The position numbers were made by a program, and so were the translations under genes. This document shows, piece by piece, positions 49,429 to 60,800 of a DNA stretch of 64,000 nucleotides. The DNA comes from Vanessa cardui. Taxonomy: Eukaryota; Arthropoda; Insecta; Lepidoptera; Nymphalidae. How positions within the stretch are numbered: the stretch's first letter is position 1; each line of letters begins with the position of its first letter. The stretch spans positions 6,547,318 to 6,611,317 of the forward strand of contig NC_061131.1 in assembly GCF_905220365.1 (NCBI RefSeq). Reading direction: 5' to 3'. The notes below the pieces were generated by a model, which worked only from the letters and a program-made list of their open reading frames with translations, had not been told where the DNA came from and did no database searches.

Positions 49429-49711
49429 CTGAGGAAAATTCCAAAAATACTTGTTCACAATACCACGTTAATTTTATAAAAGATTTACTTTAGGCTACTT
49501 TAACACATTTGTTAAAAGAATCCAGAGTTTTGTCTGAATAAATAAAAATCACTCATTCGCCAACAACGTAGCGATATAAATTAGACGACTTTAGCCAAAT
49601 CATCACAGAAAAGTGGGTCGCGCGAGTAAACACTCAAGTTGTCAAGGAGTTTTGTGGAGGATTGAGGGTACGGAGTGCATTGCGGAAGGTGCTAGTGTTG
49701 ATAGTGCTTAC

Positions 49712-49950
49712 CATTTGTCATGTTAACGCGGCGTGATGTAGCCGAGTCGCGAGTGACGGCTCACGCGAGCAGACTGTTGCTCTCGTCCGGGCTGGGGCTG
49801 CGTGCGCAACCTGGGCCTCCAATACCCCTCCCAGGCCCTCCACCGCAGATCAAATGCCGCCAACGCTATACCGTCACACGTTTCAGCCGATGTTTCTCCT
49901 TTGTCTTCAAACAATCGCCCTAATCAAACTATTTATGACTAACAGCTGCC
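49712..49950 (-). promoter_or_regulatory. GC-rich 5' exon and promoter region of the membrane-protein gene
   Basis: A CpG-rich island in otherwise AT-rich DNA, ending on the minus strand in ATG|GTAAGC at 49712. This is a good donor, 283 bp upstream of the 49.43 kb acceptor. The 5' edge is approximate; I could not assign an initiator. A 63-codon minus-strand frame (49914-49723) closes before the donor, so this is read as untranslated leader with upstream frames. The plus strand is also open here, so orientation rests on the donor alone. Confidence 0.45.
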
Positions 49951-50439
49951 TACCGATTCGCAAAACTTTAGTCGACTTATCTTTAAAAACTTAAGCTACC
50001 TGGTCATACTCACTAATTTAATCTGACTAAAGTATAGGTTCTATTAAAAAAAGTTCAGATATATATCAGATATACAATGCGTTAATAAATAAAGGCGTAT
50101 CTTGTTTGAATTATATAACACGTTTTTACTAAAAGTTTAATTTATGTAGTATTTTGAACAAGTCATAATGACTGTATACTTTCAAAGTTTTAACAAATGC
50201 GTGACGTTCGTCTGTTTATTCCATCGTTAATTTTCGAGACAATACATAAAGGAATCACATCAGGAATAATCTTGAAAGCAGAACCGTTTAACCTAGAAAA
50301 TTGTAATGTAGTAGTTGTAGTGCGTGTTGACCTGGATCTACATCAGGGAATTATGAACATCAGAGGTATAAAAAATGATATAAACTGAAACAAAATCATT
50401 TAATACCTAAATATTATAATTAGTGAATTCATTTGATTT

Positions 50440-50655
50440 GAGCCAAGATGGCCCACCGGTTACATTATGTTTTAATCTAAAACTGCGGGTACAAACCCGT
50501 CAACACTGAATTTACATGTGCCGTTGGGGTTGATAATTGAACTTGATTTTGAATTCATTGCCAACCATTGTTCCTTAAGAAAAACATCTAAAGGAAACCT
50601 CCATGTGTCTGCTACATATATATATAAACCTCCACTGGAGCAGCATAGTGTATAA
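50440..50655 (+). repeat. SINE family A relic
   Basis: Eroded plus-strand copy: GATGGCCCACCGGTTACA, GCGGGTACAAACCCG, AGGAAACCTCCATGTGTCT and CCACTGGAGCAGCATAGTG. It ends shortly before the MGAT2-like gene's poly(A) signals. Confidence 0.7.
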
Positions 50656-50708
50656 ATTACTAACGAATGGTTTATTTTTAGTGAAGGAATAAAGAAAGGT
50701 TAAGAAGT

Positions 50709-50733
50709 TTTATTCATGAATAAATTATTTATT
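50709..50733 (-). terminator. Poly(A) signals of the MGAT2-like gene
   Basis: Two AATAAA hexamers on the minus strand (50733-50728 and 50714-50709), 33-57 bp after the stop codon, giving a very short 3' UTR. Confidence 0.6.
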
Positions 50734-50765
50734 ACATTTTCTTGGATTTCAATGTCCTTGAAACA

Positions 50766-51998
50766 CTAATCGTCGTTTAGTTTTTTCTTCGCTATAATTT
50801 TACATAAGAAAATGTCACGTGGATCACTCCAACCACCTTCACCTTCTAGGGGATCGAAGATTACATATTCATCGTCTTCTAATTCAATATCTGTATAAAC
50901 TTCTAGATAAGGAGGAAATAAGTTACGTTTAAAAGTTTTCTGCTTAGATATAATTTGAACCACATTTTCTTGTGCAGTCAGAGGATACAAGGAAGTTTTC
51001 ATAGCTCTTGGAACCTTAGTATGCAAAACTTTAAACCTTTTATTATTTTTTTGGTTTAACGATAAGTATAATAAAGATCGAGACCAAGAGCTATCATCAA
51101 TATCACAGAATAGATTGTAATTATTTATAATTCGATTCCAAACAGTAACATCAAATGCTAAAACATCAGAATGAATTTTTGGATCCCAAGTAGTTAATTC
51201 AATGCTGTAGACATTTGCGTTTGATAAAGACGATCCTAATGATAAAAATGCACTCTGAGGTAACGATTTGCTTATCTTTCTCATATAAATAGCCATGTAC
51301 AGGAAATCATTTAGTATATAAAAATCATTTTCTAAAAATACAACAAGGCCGTTATGTCCGTTGGTACAAAGTAATTTTTCGAAAACAGTATTAGCTGTCC
51401 ACCACCAATGATGTTTTTTCTCAGCTTTAATTGGGTGTCGATATTTTCCGTGTATATCAGGTGTAGAGGCACCTGTGCAATTCAAAAACTCAGCTCTTTC
51501 AATGTTCACGTCGTACGGGCAATCATTTCTGCTATATCCAGGGAACTCATGTGTGAAGACTTGTATTGAAAACGTATAAAAGATTTGCAAAACGCGACAA
51601 AAATCTATGCTCTCAATCAATCTATTGAAATTATCGTCAAAATATGAATGTGAGAATATTATTAGTACATCTTCGATACCATTGAGTTCGGATAGTGAAG
51701 CTATAAGGTATTTTAGATAGTCACTGATTCTATGCACTTGTATGACAAGAATTATTGTTTCATGACTTATTGGGCCAAATTTATCTAAATTCAATATTTT
51801 TTCGTTTTTGTTATATTTATTCATCAAGCTTATGATTTCTGTTCTGTTTAAATTTTTATTTGACTTTTCCTTATATTGTATGTATTTTATTGCATTCTCT
51901 GAAATTTCATTTAGTATCGGTGTTTTATTTATACTCCAGCGCATGTTGATAATGAAAATAATTGCAATTATACTACACAACAAATAACGGTAAATCAT
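50766..51998 (-). CDS. Divergent MGAT2-like N-acetylglucosaminyltransferase, intronless
   Basis: 410 aa, the only long intact reading frame in the window. The family enzyme, alpha-1,6-mannosyl-glycoprotein 2-beta-N-acetylglucosaminyltransferase (GT16), adds GlcNAc to the 1,6 arm of N-glycans in the Golgi. Family signatures in order: N-terminal hydrophobic anchor (residues 5-18, type II), VIQVH (85-89), LIIFSH (112-117), VLQIF...EFPG (136-154), KHHWWW (195-200), FLENDFYI (221-228), TTWDPKIHSD (269-278), FCDIDD (297-302) and GGWSDPRDIFLCK (388-400). Length is slightly below the ~447 aa of the human enzyme. Oddities: the usual LEED is LEND. The DDxNWDW stretch is DDSSWSR. The HAGDCG motif after PRI/A is absent (PRAMKTSLYP). 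Several cysteines are missing. It may be a retrocopy-derived or fast-evolving paralog, and activity is doubtful. The ATG at 51998 is the only start before the anchor. Confidence 0.88.
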   Translation of the reverse strand: MIYRYLLCSIIAIIFIINMRWSINKTPILNEISENAIKYIQYKEKSNKNLNRTEIISLMNKYNKNEKILNLDKFGPISHETIILVIQVHRISDYLKYLIASLSELNGIEDVLIIFSHSYFDDNFNRLIESIDFCRVLQIFYTFSIQVFTHEFPGYSRNDCPYDVNIERAEFLNCTGASTPDIHGKYRHPIKAEKKHHWWWTANTVFEKLLCTNGHNGLVVFLENDFYILNDFLYMAIYMRKISKSLPQSAFLSLGSSLSNANVYSIELTTWDPKIHSDVLAFDVTVWNRIINNYNLFCDIDDSSWSRSLLYLSLNQKNNKRFKVLHTKVPRAMKTSLYPLTAQENVVQIISKQKTFKRNLFPPYLEVYTDIELEDDEYVIFDPLEGEGGWSDPRDIFLCKIIAKKKLNDD

Positions 51999-52794
51999 GC
52001 CAAAACTATATTACGTTTTAATTATTATCTCTAACGGCAAAAATTGTAAATAAAAAGTAAAATATAAAAAAAAACATTTAAACATAAATATTTTGACATT
52101 ATATTAGGTAACAGTATAAAAAAACTTATTTGAAATTTGACATGAGTCTTTTGCATGTCTTTTAGGTATTGCTAAGCCAAAAAATACAAAACCCTTGTTT
52201 GACAAAAAATGTAGGTATTATAAATCGCATAGATATTACATTTTTATTTTAAAATGGCCAATATTCGTGATGATATGTAGCCATCGTCGCCCAGACATCG
52301 TTGCTTATATAAAAGACTTCTTACATTATTATCCATTGCGCCAGTAATAACAGGCAGTAATCGCAGATTCATTTACTCTTTGAGTTGAAACAAAGAGTAA
52401 TATAAATTCATATACAATAAAATTAAATATTAAAATGGGTGGTGGACAAGGCGTAAGAGAAATAAATGTTGACTCTAGGGTCCTTAAAAAGAAAGTACAC
52501 AGCAATAACACCTTTTTTTCAAAGCTCAAGAGATGCGACTACTGATGAAAGCACATTCGCAATTAATACCGTATTCATTTATTTTATTTTATCGTCTTTT
52601 TTTAAGCCATGATTCGTCGGATATGCAAATAAATGACCTGGTGGTATACAAATACAACATTCCATAAAAATCGAACATTCTTATCAACCATTCATTACAT
52701 CGCCAATGTGCTTCTGATCTTGAAGACTAACATGTTATATCTCTTGTGTATATAGTTAAATTGGCCTATTGCTGCTTGGAATTACAATATACAG

Positions 52795-52850
52795 TATGAT
52801 GAGTGGGTGGCACATATCCAGACGAGCTTGCACAAAGCTATAGCACCAAG
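52795..52850 (-). repeat. SINE-like family B fragment
   Basis: The reverse complement matches the family's first 50 bp: GCTTTGTGCAAGCTCGTCTG then CCACCCACTCATC. Confidence 0.65.
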
Positions 52851-53223
52851 TTTAGTTTTATTTTTAATAATACTAATATGACGATTTAGCTATAGAAAAT
52901 TATGTATTAACAAACATAAGTAGCACTACGATTGTATATTCTTTCATTATAAAGCCCCAAGTTAAAAAAATATTAAAATAAGATAAAGTAACGACCAACA
53001 GATAAATTATGTAATGTATAGATTGTATGTATGTTTAACTCTGAAATTGAATATCTTGAACAAATATCCATATCTTACAATTATGATTGGAATTAGGACC
53101 GAACTAGGAGTAACAAATCCCAAAGTTAAGTATATGTGTAGATATATTTTATAATACATGTGCACGATGATTTTATGACATTTGTTGGGTATTTGTTGCT
53201 AAGCAAGAACAAAAAGTAAAATA

Positions 53224-53455
53224 ACAGGCTGGGAATGTCTGCACGGAGCTAAGGCCTCCTCTTATAGTGAAGATCTTACTTTTTACCACGCCACTTCAAT
53301 GCACCCGCATTGGTGAATGTATATGGAAGATTTGCGTACGATATGCCCTCACGATATTTTCCATGATCGCACGAGATTAACTATAAACCTAAATTAAGCA
53401 TAAAATAGTTCTAGATCGAGTCAAAAAACCACCGTCTGCGGTTAAGATTAATATA
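53224..53455 (-). repeat. SINE family A relic
   Basis: Strongly degraded reverse-complement copy: AACAGGCTGGGAATGTCTGC, AAGGCCTCCTC, CACGATATTTTCC and AATTAAGCAT remain. The promoter boxes are not intact. Confidence 0.65.
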
Positions 53456-54208
53456 TAGATAATTAGCCATATCTATCCTTTTTATTATGAGTTAAATTAA
53501 AAGGAAAAACTTATCTATCAATATCAGATGATTTTGATTAATAAGTTTTTCTTTTTTAATCGAGGTATATCGCACAGATAACCATTTAATATCGTTAAGT
53601 AAACAAACATATGTAAATGCTTATACATACTAAATAAAGCTTTCTTTTGGCGTAAAAATCAATCAAAACGATCAAGTTTCAAAATAAACTTTCATTGTGT
53701 AATTTAAAAAAGCTGCCTTGATGTGTTTGCAACTAAGCTATAGAGATTACTTGTTAAGTAGATATGAGGCCATTTAATAAATTTATTACAGAAAAGCAGG
53801 TACCATGAAATTTATCTATTTAACATAAGAAAATTACATTGTTCCACAAATTGAAATCACGTTTTTGTAATAAATATCAACAAAACGTAATTGGTCCAAC
53901 GGTGTCGATATTCATTAATCTTAAAATACATACCTATATCCACCTATATCACCTTTTTTTTTTAAGTTTATCGATACATTTGCCACATCGCTATTACACA
54001 CGAATAATTCGTCTACTTTAACTTTCAGTTTTTTTTTCGTCATTAGTATTAAATAATTTATGATAAATCAAACATAAACTGCAGATTTTATAAATTAAAT
54101 TATTTTAATAGTCCTTGGGATTCGAAATTTTATAAAAAGACCATAAATAAATACAGTTTTGACTTTAATTTCATGCAATTACTGTTCTTATAAAGTTTTC
54201 TTTACTTC

Positions 54209-54489
54209 GTGGTAGGGCTTTGTGCAAGCCCGTCTGGGTAGGTACCACCCACTCACCAGTTATTCTACCGCCAAATAACAGTACTAAGTATTGTTGTGTT
54301 CCGGTTTGAAGGGTGAGTGAGCCAGTGTAACTACAGGCACAAAACTAACATCTTAGTCCCCGAGGTTGGTGGCACATTGACGATGTAAGGAATAATTAAT
54401 ATTTCTAACATCGTCATTGCCTATGGGTGATGGTGACCACTTACTATCACGTGGCCCATATGCTCGTCCGCCAACCTATACCATAAAAA
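54209..54489 (+). repeat. SINE-like family B copy, full length
   Basis: GTGGTAGGGCTTTGTGCAAG through CCAACCTATACCATAAAAAA. It is closely similar to the copy at 6230 across its length and appears younger, with an A-rich tail. Confidence 0.82.
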
Positions 54490-55954
54490 AAGCTACGATT
54501 AAAATATTGTATTTAAGATTTTTCTAATGTTTAAAGTGTTTTTCATTTTATTTAGAATAAATTATTTGTAAATGAATTATACACGTATACACATATGTAT
54601 ATTCTTTGTTTAGAATTTGATATTTCATAAGCTTATATTTTGTATTACCAAATAAATCCTTTAAAATCTATCTCATAAGACACTGTTTACACAGAAATAG
54701 CGTGAATATAACAATGCAATCACTGCATATTATTATGTAAATTGTTAAGCCACTCTTAGCCGACCAACAACAAAAAGAAACATTTCCATTTATATTATTA
54801 TTGGGTTGATGTTTTTGTGTAGATACATTTACATGTACCTATATAATAAAATAAATTTCATTAAGGTGTTTTAATGCAAGGCAATTTTTTTATGCAATAG
54901 TATTTTCATTAATTTCGCCAAGGCGTTGTTGGCGAAATTAAACAGTTGCTTTATCCATCATCATCACATCGCATACGTCATGTTTAGTGAATATTTAGTG
55001 ACAATTAATCATTAATTTAATAACATACCTAATATTGTTTATTTATTTTATTTCGATTCATATTAAGAAGTATATATATATAAATAATTATACCTATGCG
55101 ATAATGGAGCAAACTGAAGCTAACTTTGCATTTTTACTCTTTTCTGTGTTGTTACTAATAACTTTAGATAATAATTATGTAATCATAAGGTTGTATGGAT
55201 GGATGTAGATATCGCATGTATATATAATAATAATCAGGATTTTATAATATGTCATAATTTCATAAAAGTAATCAAATCCTCAATTACTCGTAACAATAAA
55301 AGTAACAAAAATATCGTATAAAATTAATTATGAGGAAGCACAGCCTTTTTATTCTAATGTTAATATTTATTAACCTTCACGGAGAAATAAAAACAATAAT
55401 ATGCATGTTAACTTGGATTTATGTTTATTTCATTTATATTTTTATAATATCAAACTTATTTACATATAGAAAATTTACACTTTCATTAATTAACTACAAT
55501 TTAATTAACAATGTGCATAAACAAATTTACATCTGAAATAGTTTTAAATAGGCAAGTCTAACGGTAAGTAAGATTAAGCTTTATTGATTTTATTAGAATG
55601 TTTCAAAATTACGTAATTCAACGTAACATTAAATTAAAAATACACATATTATCTACAAATACATTACCTCAAATTTAGATGGTTTAGAAATGCCGCCTAA
55701 TTTAGTAGGACAGTAAGTTATGATAAGCAAGACGCAAAGACAAGTTTACTTTATTAATACTACTTAACATCAATCTTAAGAAAGAAATATATTATTCAAA
55801 CTGTTTTATTAATACACACTATATTTTATTGTAATAATGGTACATTATTTTAATATTTCAATGCAAGTTTTAATGAGAAATAATAAAACGAACCGCTAAA
55901 CGACAACGTAGCATCCGGTTGCTTGAATTGACCGCTAGGCGGCGTCTGTAGTAT

Positions 55955-55967
55955 AACGTCAGTCGTG
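55955..55967 (+). promoter_or_regulatory. Anp32: Candidate initiator of Anp32
   Basis: ACGTCAGTCGTG contains the arthropod initiator consensus TCAGT, with A at 55961 as the putative start. It lies 127 bp upstream of the Anp32 ATG in a locally GC-raised stretch. No TATA box is seen at -30. Confidence 0.4.
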
Positions 55968-56087
55968 TGTAATGTGTATCTATAGTTTCCTTCTGTTTTG
56001 AAACCCAAGCAAGCTAAGTGATTTAGTTCCTTTAGCAATTAAAAAGGTTTTAAGGTGAATAAAGTGTGAATCTTCAGTTTCAAGAAG

Positions 56088-59000
56088 ATGGAAAAGAGGA
56101 TTGCTTTGGAACTAAGAGGAAGAAATCCCTCACAGGTACATTATTTGATTTCTTCGTTATATTGGAATGTTTTGTCGATACGTATTTCCTGGGATACTTA
56201 TTGTTTCTAGACCATTAAAATTATAACTATTTTCACTACATCATGAATATTGTCACGTCGGATTCAAATGCCGCTTACCAAGTACTAAAATGTAGTTTTA
56301 AGATGTGGCGTTATTGTTTATAGCAGTCGCAATTACCGAATGTTACGTCCATTCATATCCACGTTTTCACATACAAACAGAAAAAACACTAGTTTAGTTA
56401 TCCTTAAACCATATATGATTACATTTAAGGTTTTCATATAACAGAAACAAGATTTTTCTCATTATTTCATATTTGAGGTTAAGTGTTAAAATTACATTAC
56501 CACATATAAAATGTAACTTTCGAAAGAAATACTGCTTTGAGAATTAGTTACGGCATAGTTTAATGTGTTTTTGACTAATTTTTTAAATCATTCTATGCAT
56601 TAAAAGCTAAGCCGCTATCACCATATCTATATAATATTTATATTGGTTTCATGAAATTTATCTACATCATGTTAATTACATGCTGAATTTCTAAATACTT
56701 AATTAATTTTTATAATATTCATATTCTGATTTGATAAGTATGTGTAATAAAATAGATTTAATTGTTTATGCGTTATTAATATCAAATGTATACTACTCGA
56801 CGTAATTTCGCGCCCTTTCACCCAACCTCGTTTTTTTAGATAAACTTTGTATCGATTACACTAAAAAATATTTTATTAATAATCGATACTTCTGACTTTA
56901 TCGAAAAGTTTTCTAATTATTAAGTTATTGCAATTGTATTCTATTGACGCACGCCTTACCAAAACAGCGGCCATTTTTATTGCGTCGCGATGATTCGTGT
57001 CATCCGCCATTGCAAGACGAAAATTAACATTCCATTTTCTGATGAAAAACACGATGATCTACATATATCGACTCTAAATACGATTTCATTTTACACGTTT
57101 CTTTGTTTTGAACTGAAGATATTTGTGAAATAAACACTAGTATGTTGTATTTTCAAACTACGTTTTTCGGACCCATTGACAACTTGCAAGTTGCACCATT
57201 TTGACGTTTGGTTAGCTTGACTTTCGAAATTCTACAGAAGAAGCCAATTGCAAGACTTATTTCTCGTAAAATTCTTATATTACAACTATGTACATTTGGA
57301 TAGTTTTAAAAAATTAAAAAGTATTTTTGATTCGTCTTTTACTTATAATGTTATGTTATCGTAGCCAATTTTATCATAACCTAATTAAATACAAGTACAG
57401 CTGCCACCATTTTCTCTAGTATATATATATGTACTATGTATATACCTATGTTTATGTATAGTAAACAATTTAATTGAGCTATTTAAAATTTTTTAAAACT
57501 TTTTTAAGTTACTATTAACTATTACATTTATTAATATAATTACATTATTTAACAATTTAAAATACAAAATATTGGGTACATACTGTTATAAAGTTTCTTT
57601 TAATTTTCAGATTAAAGAGCTCAATTTGGATAACTGTAGAAGCACCAACATAGTTGGACTTTCAGATGAATACACCAATCTCGAAATTTTAAGTCTTAAT
57701 AATGTTGGACTCACAACTCTTAAAGGATTCCCCACTTTGCCTAAACTACGAAAGTTAGAACTTTCAGACAACAGAATATCAAATGGATTAAACTTCCTCA
57801 ATGGATGCAAGAAATTAACACACCTTAACTTGTCAGGAAATAAGATAAGAGATTTAGACACACTGAAACCCCTGCAAGAGTTTGAAAATTTGAGGAACTT
57901 AGATCTTTTCTACAATGATGTTACAAATATAGAAGATTACAAAATTAAGGTGTTTGCATTACACCCATCATTAAAATACTTGGATGGGTATGTATTGTTT
58001 ATTTTGGCTAGTTGAATTATTATTTGAATTATGACAATATAAAACAACTCTTCAAATTTGTTATCATCTATGTTTTTACAAAAAAACTAATTTTCACTCT
58101 TCAGGTTTGATAAAGATGACAGAGAAGGGGAAGACAGTGATGCAGAAGAGGAAGATGGAGAAGAAATGAATGGAAACAATGATAGTGATGACGAAGGTGA
58201 GGAGTTTAAATATTGTTTCTTTATATATTCTGCATCAGAGAGTAAGTATCTCATAACAATCTTCAATGGTTTATAATTATACCAAACTGACAGACAACAT
58301 ATTATTTTAAATAAGCTAAATATTTATGAGTATGCAAATATAATTAATATATATTATAAAATGGAGTAAATGACTTACAGATCTGGACATAGACTTGGGT
58401 CCTCTAGTGATTGATGATGAAAGTTTATCAGAGAGGTTGTCCGAGGAGTCGCCTAGTCTTCTGGTCTCATTGTATACTGTATATGGTCTCCTATTTCACA
58501 TGGGTTATCTTTTAAGAAGTAAGCATCATATGTTTATGTGTCCAGTGATGCTTAACTCAAATCCCATGTGGTTTCAGTTTGGTTATTGGGATTTTGATAA
58601 TTTACTGAATAATGAACTTATTATTTTCTATTGACTATTTTATAAAAACATCTATTTTTAGTATTTATGAAGTTTATTACATGTATTAAATATCCTTTAT
58701 ACAACCTTTTTATATTGCTGTTTATAATTTATTGCTCAAATATATATTTAATTTTTACATCAAAGTAAAATTATTCTAATTAGTTTAATTTTGAGCTGCT
58801 ACCAAATTATTGCTTTTAAATTAAAAACAATAAGAAGTACATTATATAGCTATATTGTGTAAAACTTTCACTTACATCATTTTTCTTTTAAAGTGTGTAT
58901 TAAAATCATTATGTAACCTACTACACTATACTATTTTTTGTTTCATGACCAGATGTGGATGATGAGGATGTATCTCTTAGTGCAGTCTACAATGCAAATC

Positions 59001-60027
59001 TAGGTATTTATATTTATTTAATTTATTAAAGTATAGTTTTTAATTTTAATATTTGATGCATATTCAACTACTTGTTCTGACTTCATAAGGGTTAAATTCA
59101 GTAAGGCTGAAATGACTAAATTATCAGCACGGGTGTAAAAACTAATAATATAATTTACTCTTCATGGTCTCTATCAGATTAAAATAAAAAGTACAGAACT
59201 TTGACTTTTCATTGCATCACTTAATGAATGGTAGTAAATTTTTGTTTCAAAAAATTTGTGTGCATGTAATTAATGTTATTCAACAAACTTTTTTTGTTAA
59301 ATAGAGGAAGAAAGCTCCGCGAGCTCGTTATATGTCGGTAGCGACGTAGAGGAAGAGGAGGATGATGACGACGATGAGGACGGCGATAACGACGCCGACG
59401 CAGATGGAGACCACAACTCTAAGGCCCAAGGTAAAAAGAACATTTAACATTAACTTATGTTTATCATTTAGTCGGCGCTTTTAAAAGTGGAACACGAAAG
59501 ATTACCAGATTTTATGGCCTACATCCTGAACTAGGGATAGGATTGCCAGACGTCTGGATAAAACAAGACATAGTTAAACTTTTTGGGTGGGTGGGAGGAA
59601 TTGGATGGTGTCTTGTTTTTTCTGCTTTTTCATTTAACTCTAAATGGTAGCTGAAATGCATGTAATACAAAATATTTTAAAGCATGCTATAGAGGTATAA
59701 AGAAATAAAAAAATCGTGTTTTAATTCGTAATAGTGCAATAATAACTTGTTAAATAATCAAAAAGTCAGGTTATGGACGTAACATCGTAGTATTACTTTA
59801 AAAATTATTACTTAAACACTATCAAATGTGTCAATTTCTATGCAAATTGAATTTCTCAGTTTTTTAGTACTAGTCCCAACAATAAAAATTGAATGACACT
59901 ACCAACAAAATAATGTTTATTGCTAGTGGTTAATAATTAAAGTTTCTCTTCAGATGGAGAGGACAATACCCATGAAGAGAGCACTCGAGGTAAAAAGCGA
60001 AAACATGAAGATGAAGATGACAATTGA
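56088..60027 (+). CDS. Anp32: Anp32 / Mapmodulin, acidic leucine-rich nuclear phosphoprotein 32
   Basis: Six coding exons: 56088-56135, 57611-57987, 58105-58196, 58953-59003, 59305-59430, 59954-60027 (768 nt, 255 aa). All junctions are GT-AG and phase-consistent. Residues 1-16 (MEKRIALELRGRNPSQ) and the second exon form the leucine-rich repeat domain (LNLDNCRS, LSLNNVGLTTL, KLELSDNRIS, HLNLSGNKI, LDLFYNDVTN), capped by PSLKYLDG. From about residue 143 the protein is a Glu/Asp-rich tail, with DVSLSAVYN in the middle as in the fly protein. KKRK (245-248) near the end is a likely nuclear signal. Family role: histone chaperoning, PP2A inhibition, nuclear-cytoplasmic signalling. Length matches insect orthologs. 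The start ATG is the first in the leader. Confidence 0.93.
56136..57610 (+). other. Anp32: Anp32 first intron
   Basis: 1.5 kb, AT-rich, GT...TTTTCAG. A GC-raised patch at about 56960-57020 (GCGGCCATTTTTATTGCGTC) may be regulatory; nothing else is recognised. Confidence 0.6.
58381..58634 (+). other. Anp32: Possible alternative 3'-terminal exon of Anp32
   Basis: A good acceptor (GACTTACAG) precedes 58381. Joined to the third coding exon (phase 1) it reads DLDIDLGPLVIDDESLSERL and SEESPSLL, an acidic continuation of the tail. The frame then turns hydrophobic/aromatic and stops at 58634. No phase-1 donor of normal quality would let it rejoin the next exon, so it would have to be terminal. An ATTAAA lies about 50 bp after the stop. 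Not present in the fly protein as I know it. Alternatively it is chance. Confidence 0.35.
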
Positions 60028-60800
60028 GAGTTGCCTTAAGCGGAGTTATCTTACTAGTTTGTAAGTGTACAGCACTCCGAAGCATCGGACAATAAACCTG
60101 ATCATAGTTACGGTGTACTGAAATCATCCCATGAGCAAGTCATTACATATTAGATGGAAACTATCACCCAGCATGGTGTATCCGACTGCTCAGTGTCAAT
60201 AACTGTAAAGGGGTCCATTGCGCGACAAGAACAATTAAAAAGAAATCTTCATCACGAATGGTGGTATCTTTTGTGTGAAATCTGTAGTTTGTTGTCCGAA
60301 AGTTGATATTTCAATTAAATTGTTTATGTAATAACTATTTTTTATTCTATTGACATGCTTATTTTAGTCTAATCATTGAAATGCAAGTGCATGATTTTAG
60401 ATTTAAATTAGCTCTCGGGATTTCTTAAATACAATGTAATTGATTAGCTTTAAGTGATAGGAAGTTGAATAAAACTTGCAAGGCGGTCAACATACCTTTG
60501 TAATTCTGTTTTCAATGCTGAAGTAAGGTGTTCCGCCTGATTGTTGATATGACCAACTATTAGACTGGTTGAGACATATTTAAAAAGTTATAAATCCAAT
60601 TGCATTGGTAATTTATTTACATATTTACCTACAAACCCTGTCTATTATTAAAACTTGATATCTATAAACATTGTTTAGTATTACAAAAGTTGTCTTTCAT
60701 TATTAAATGCAGTATTTAATAGAGTTCACTGTCAGTGTTATGTGATCCAAAACATGAATACAATAAATATAGTCAATTGCTTCATACATAGCTTCTAAAT
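60028..60800 (+). other. Anp32: Anp32 3' UTR
   Basis: AATAAA hexamers at 60091-60096, 60468-60473 and 60762-60767 offer three possible cleavage positions. The true end is not determinable by eye. Confidence 0.5.

Larger units (their letters stand above)
51999..55960. other. Intergenic region between the MGAT2-like gene and Anp32
   Basis: AT-rich. It contains a SINE B fragment (52795-52850, minus), a degraded SINE A (53224-53455, minus) and a full SINE B (54209-54489, plus). No additional gene is supported. I see no clear promoter for the MGAT2-like gene in the AT-rich sequence just above 51998. Confidence 0.5.

Noticed and set aside
57607..57861. 84-codon minus-strand frame
   Set aside because: Antisense shadow of the Anp32 leucine-rich-repeat exon.
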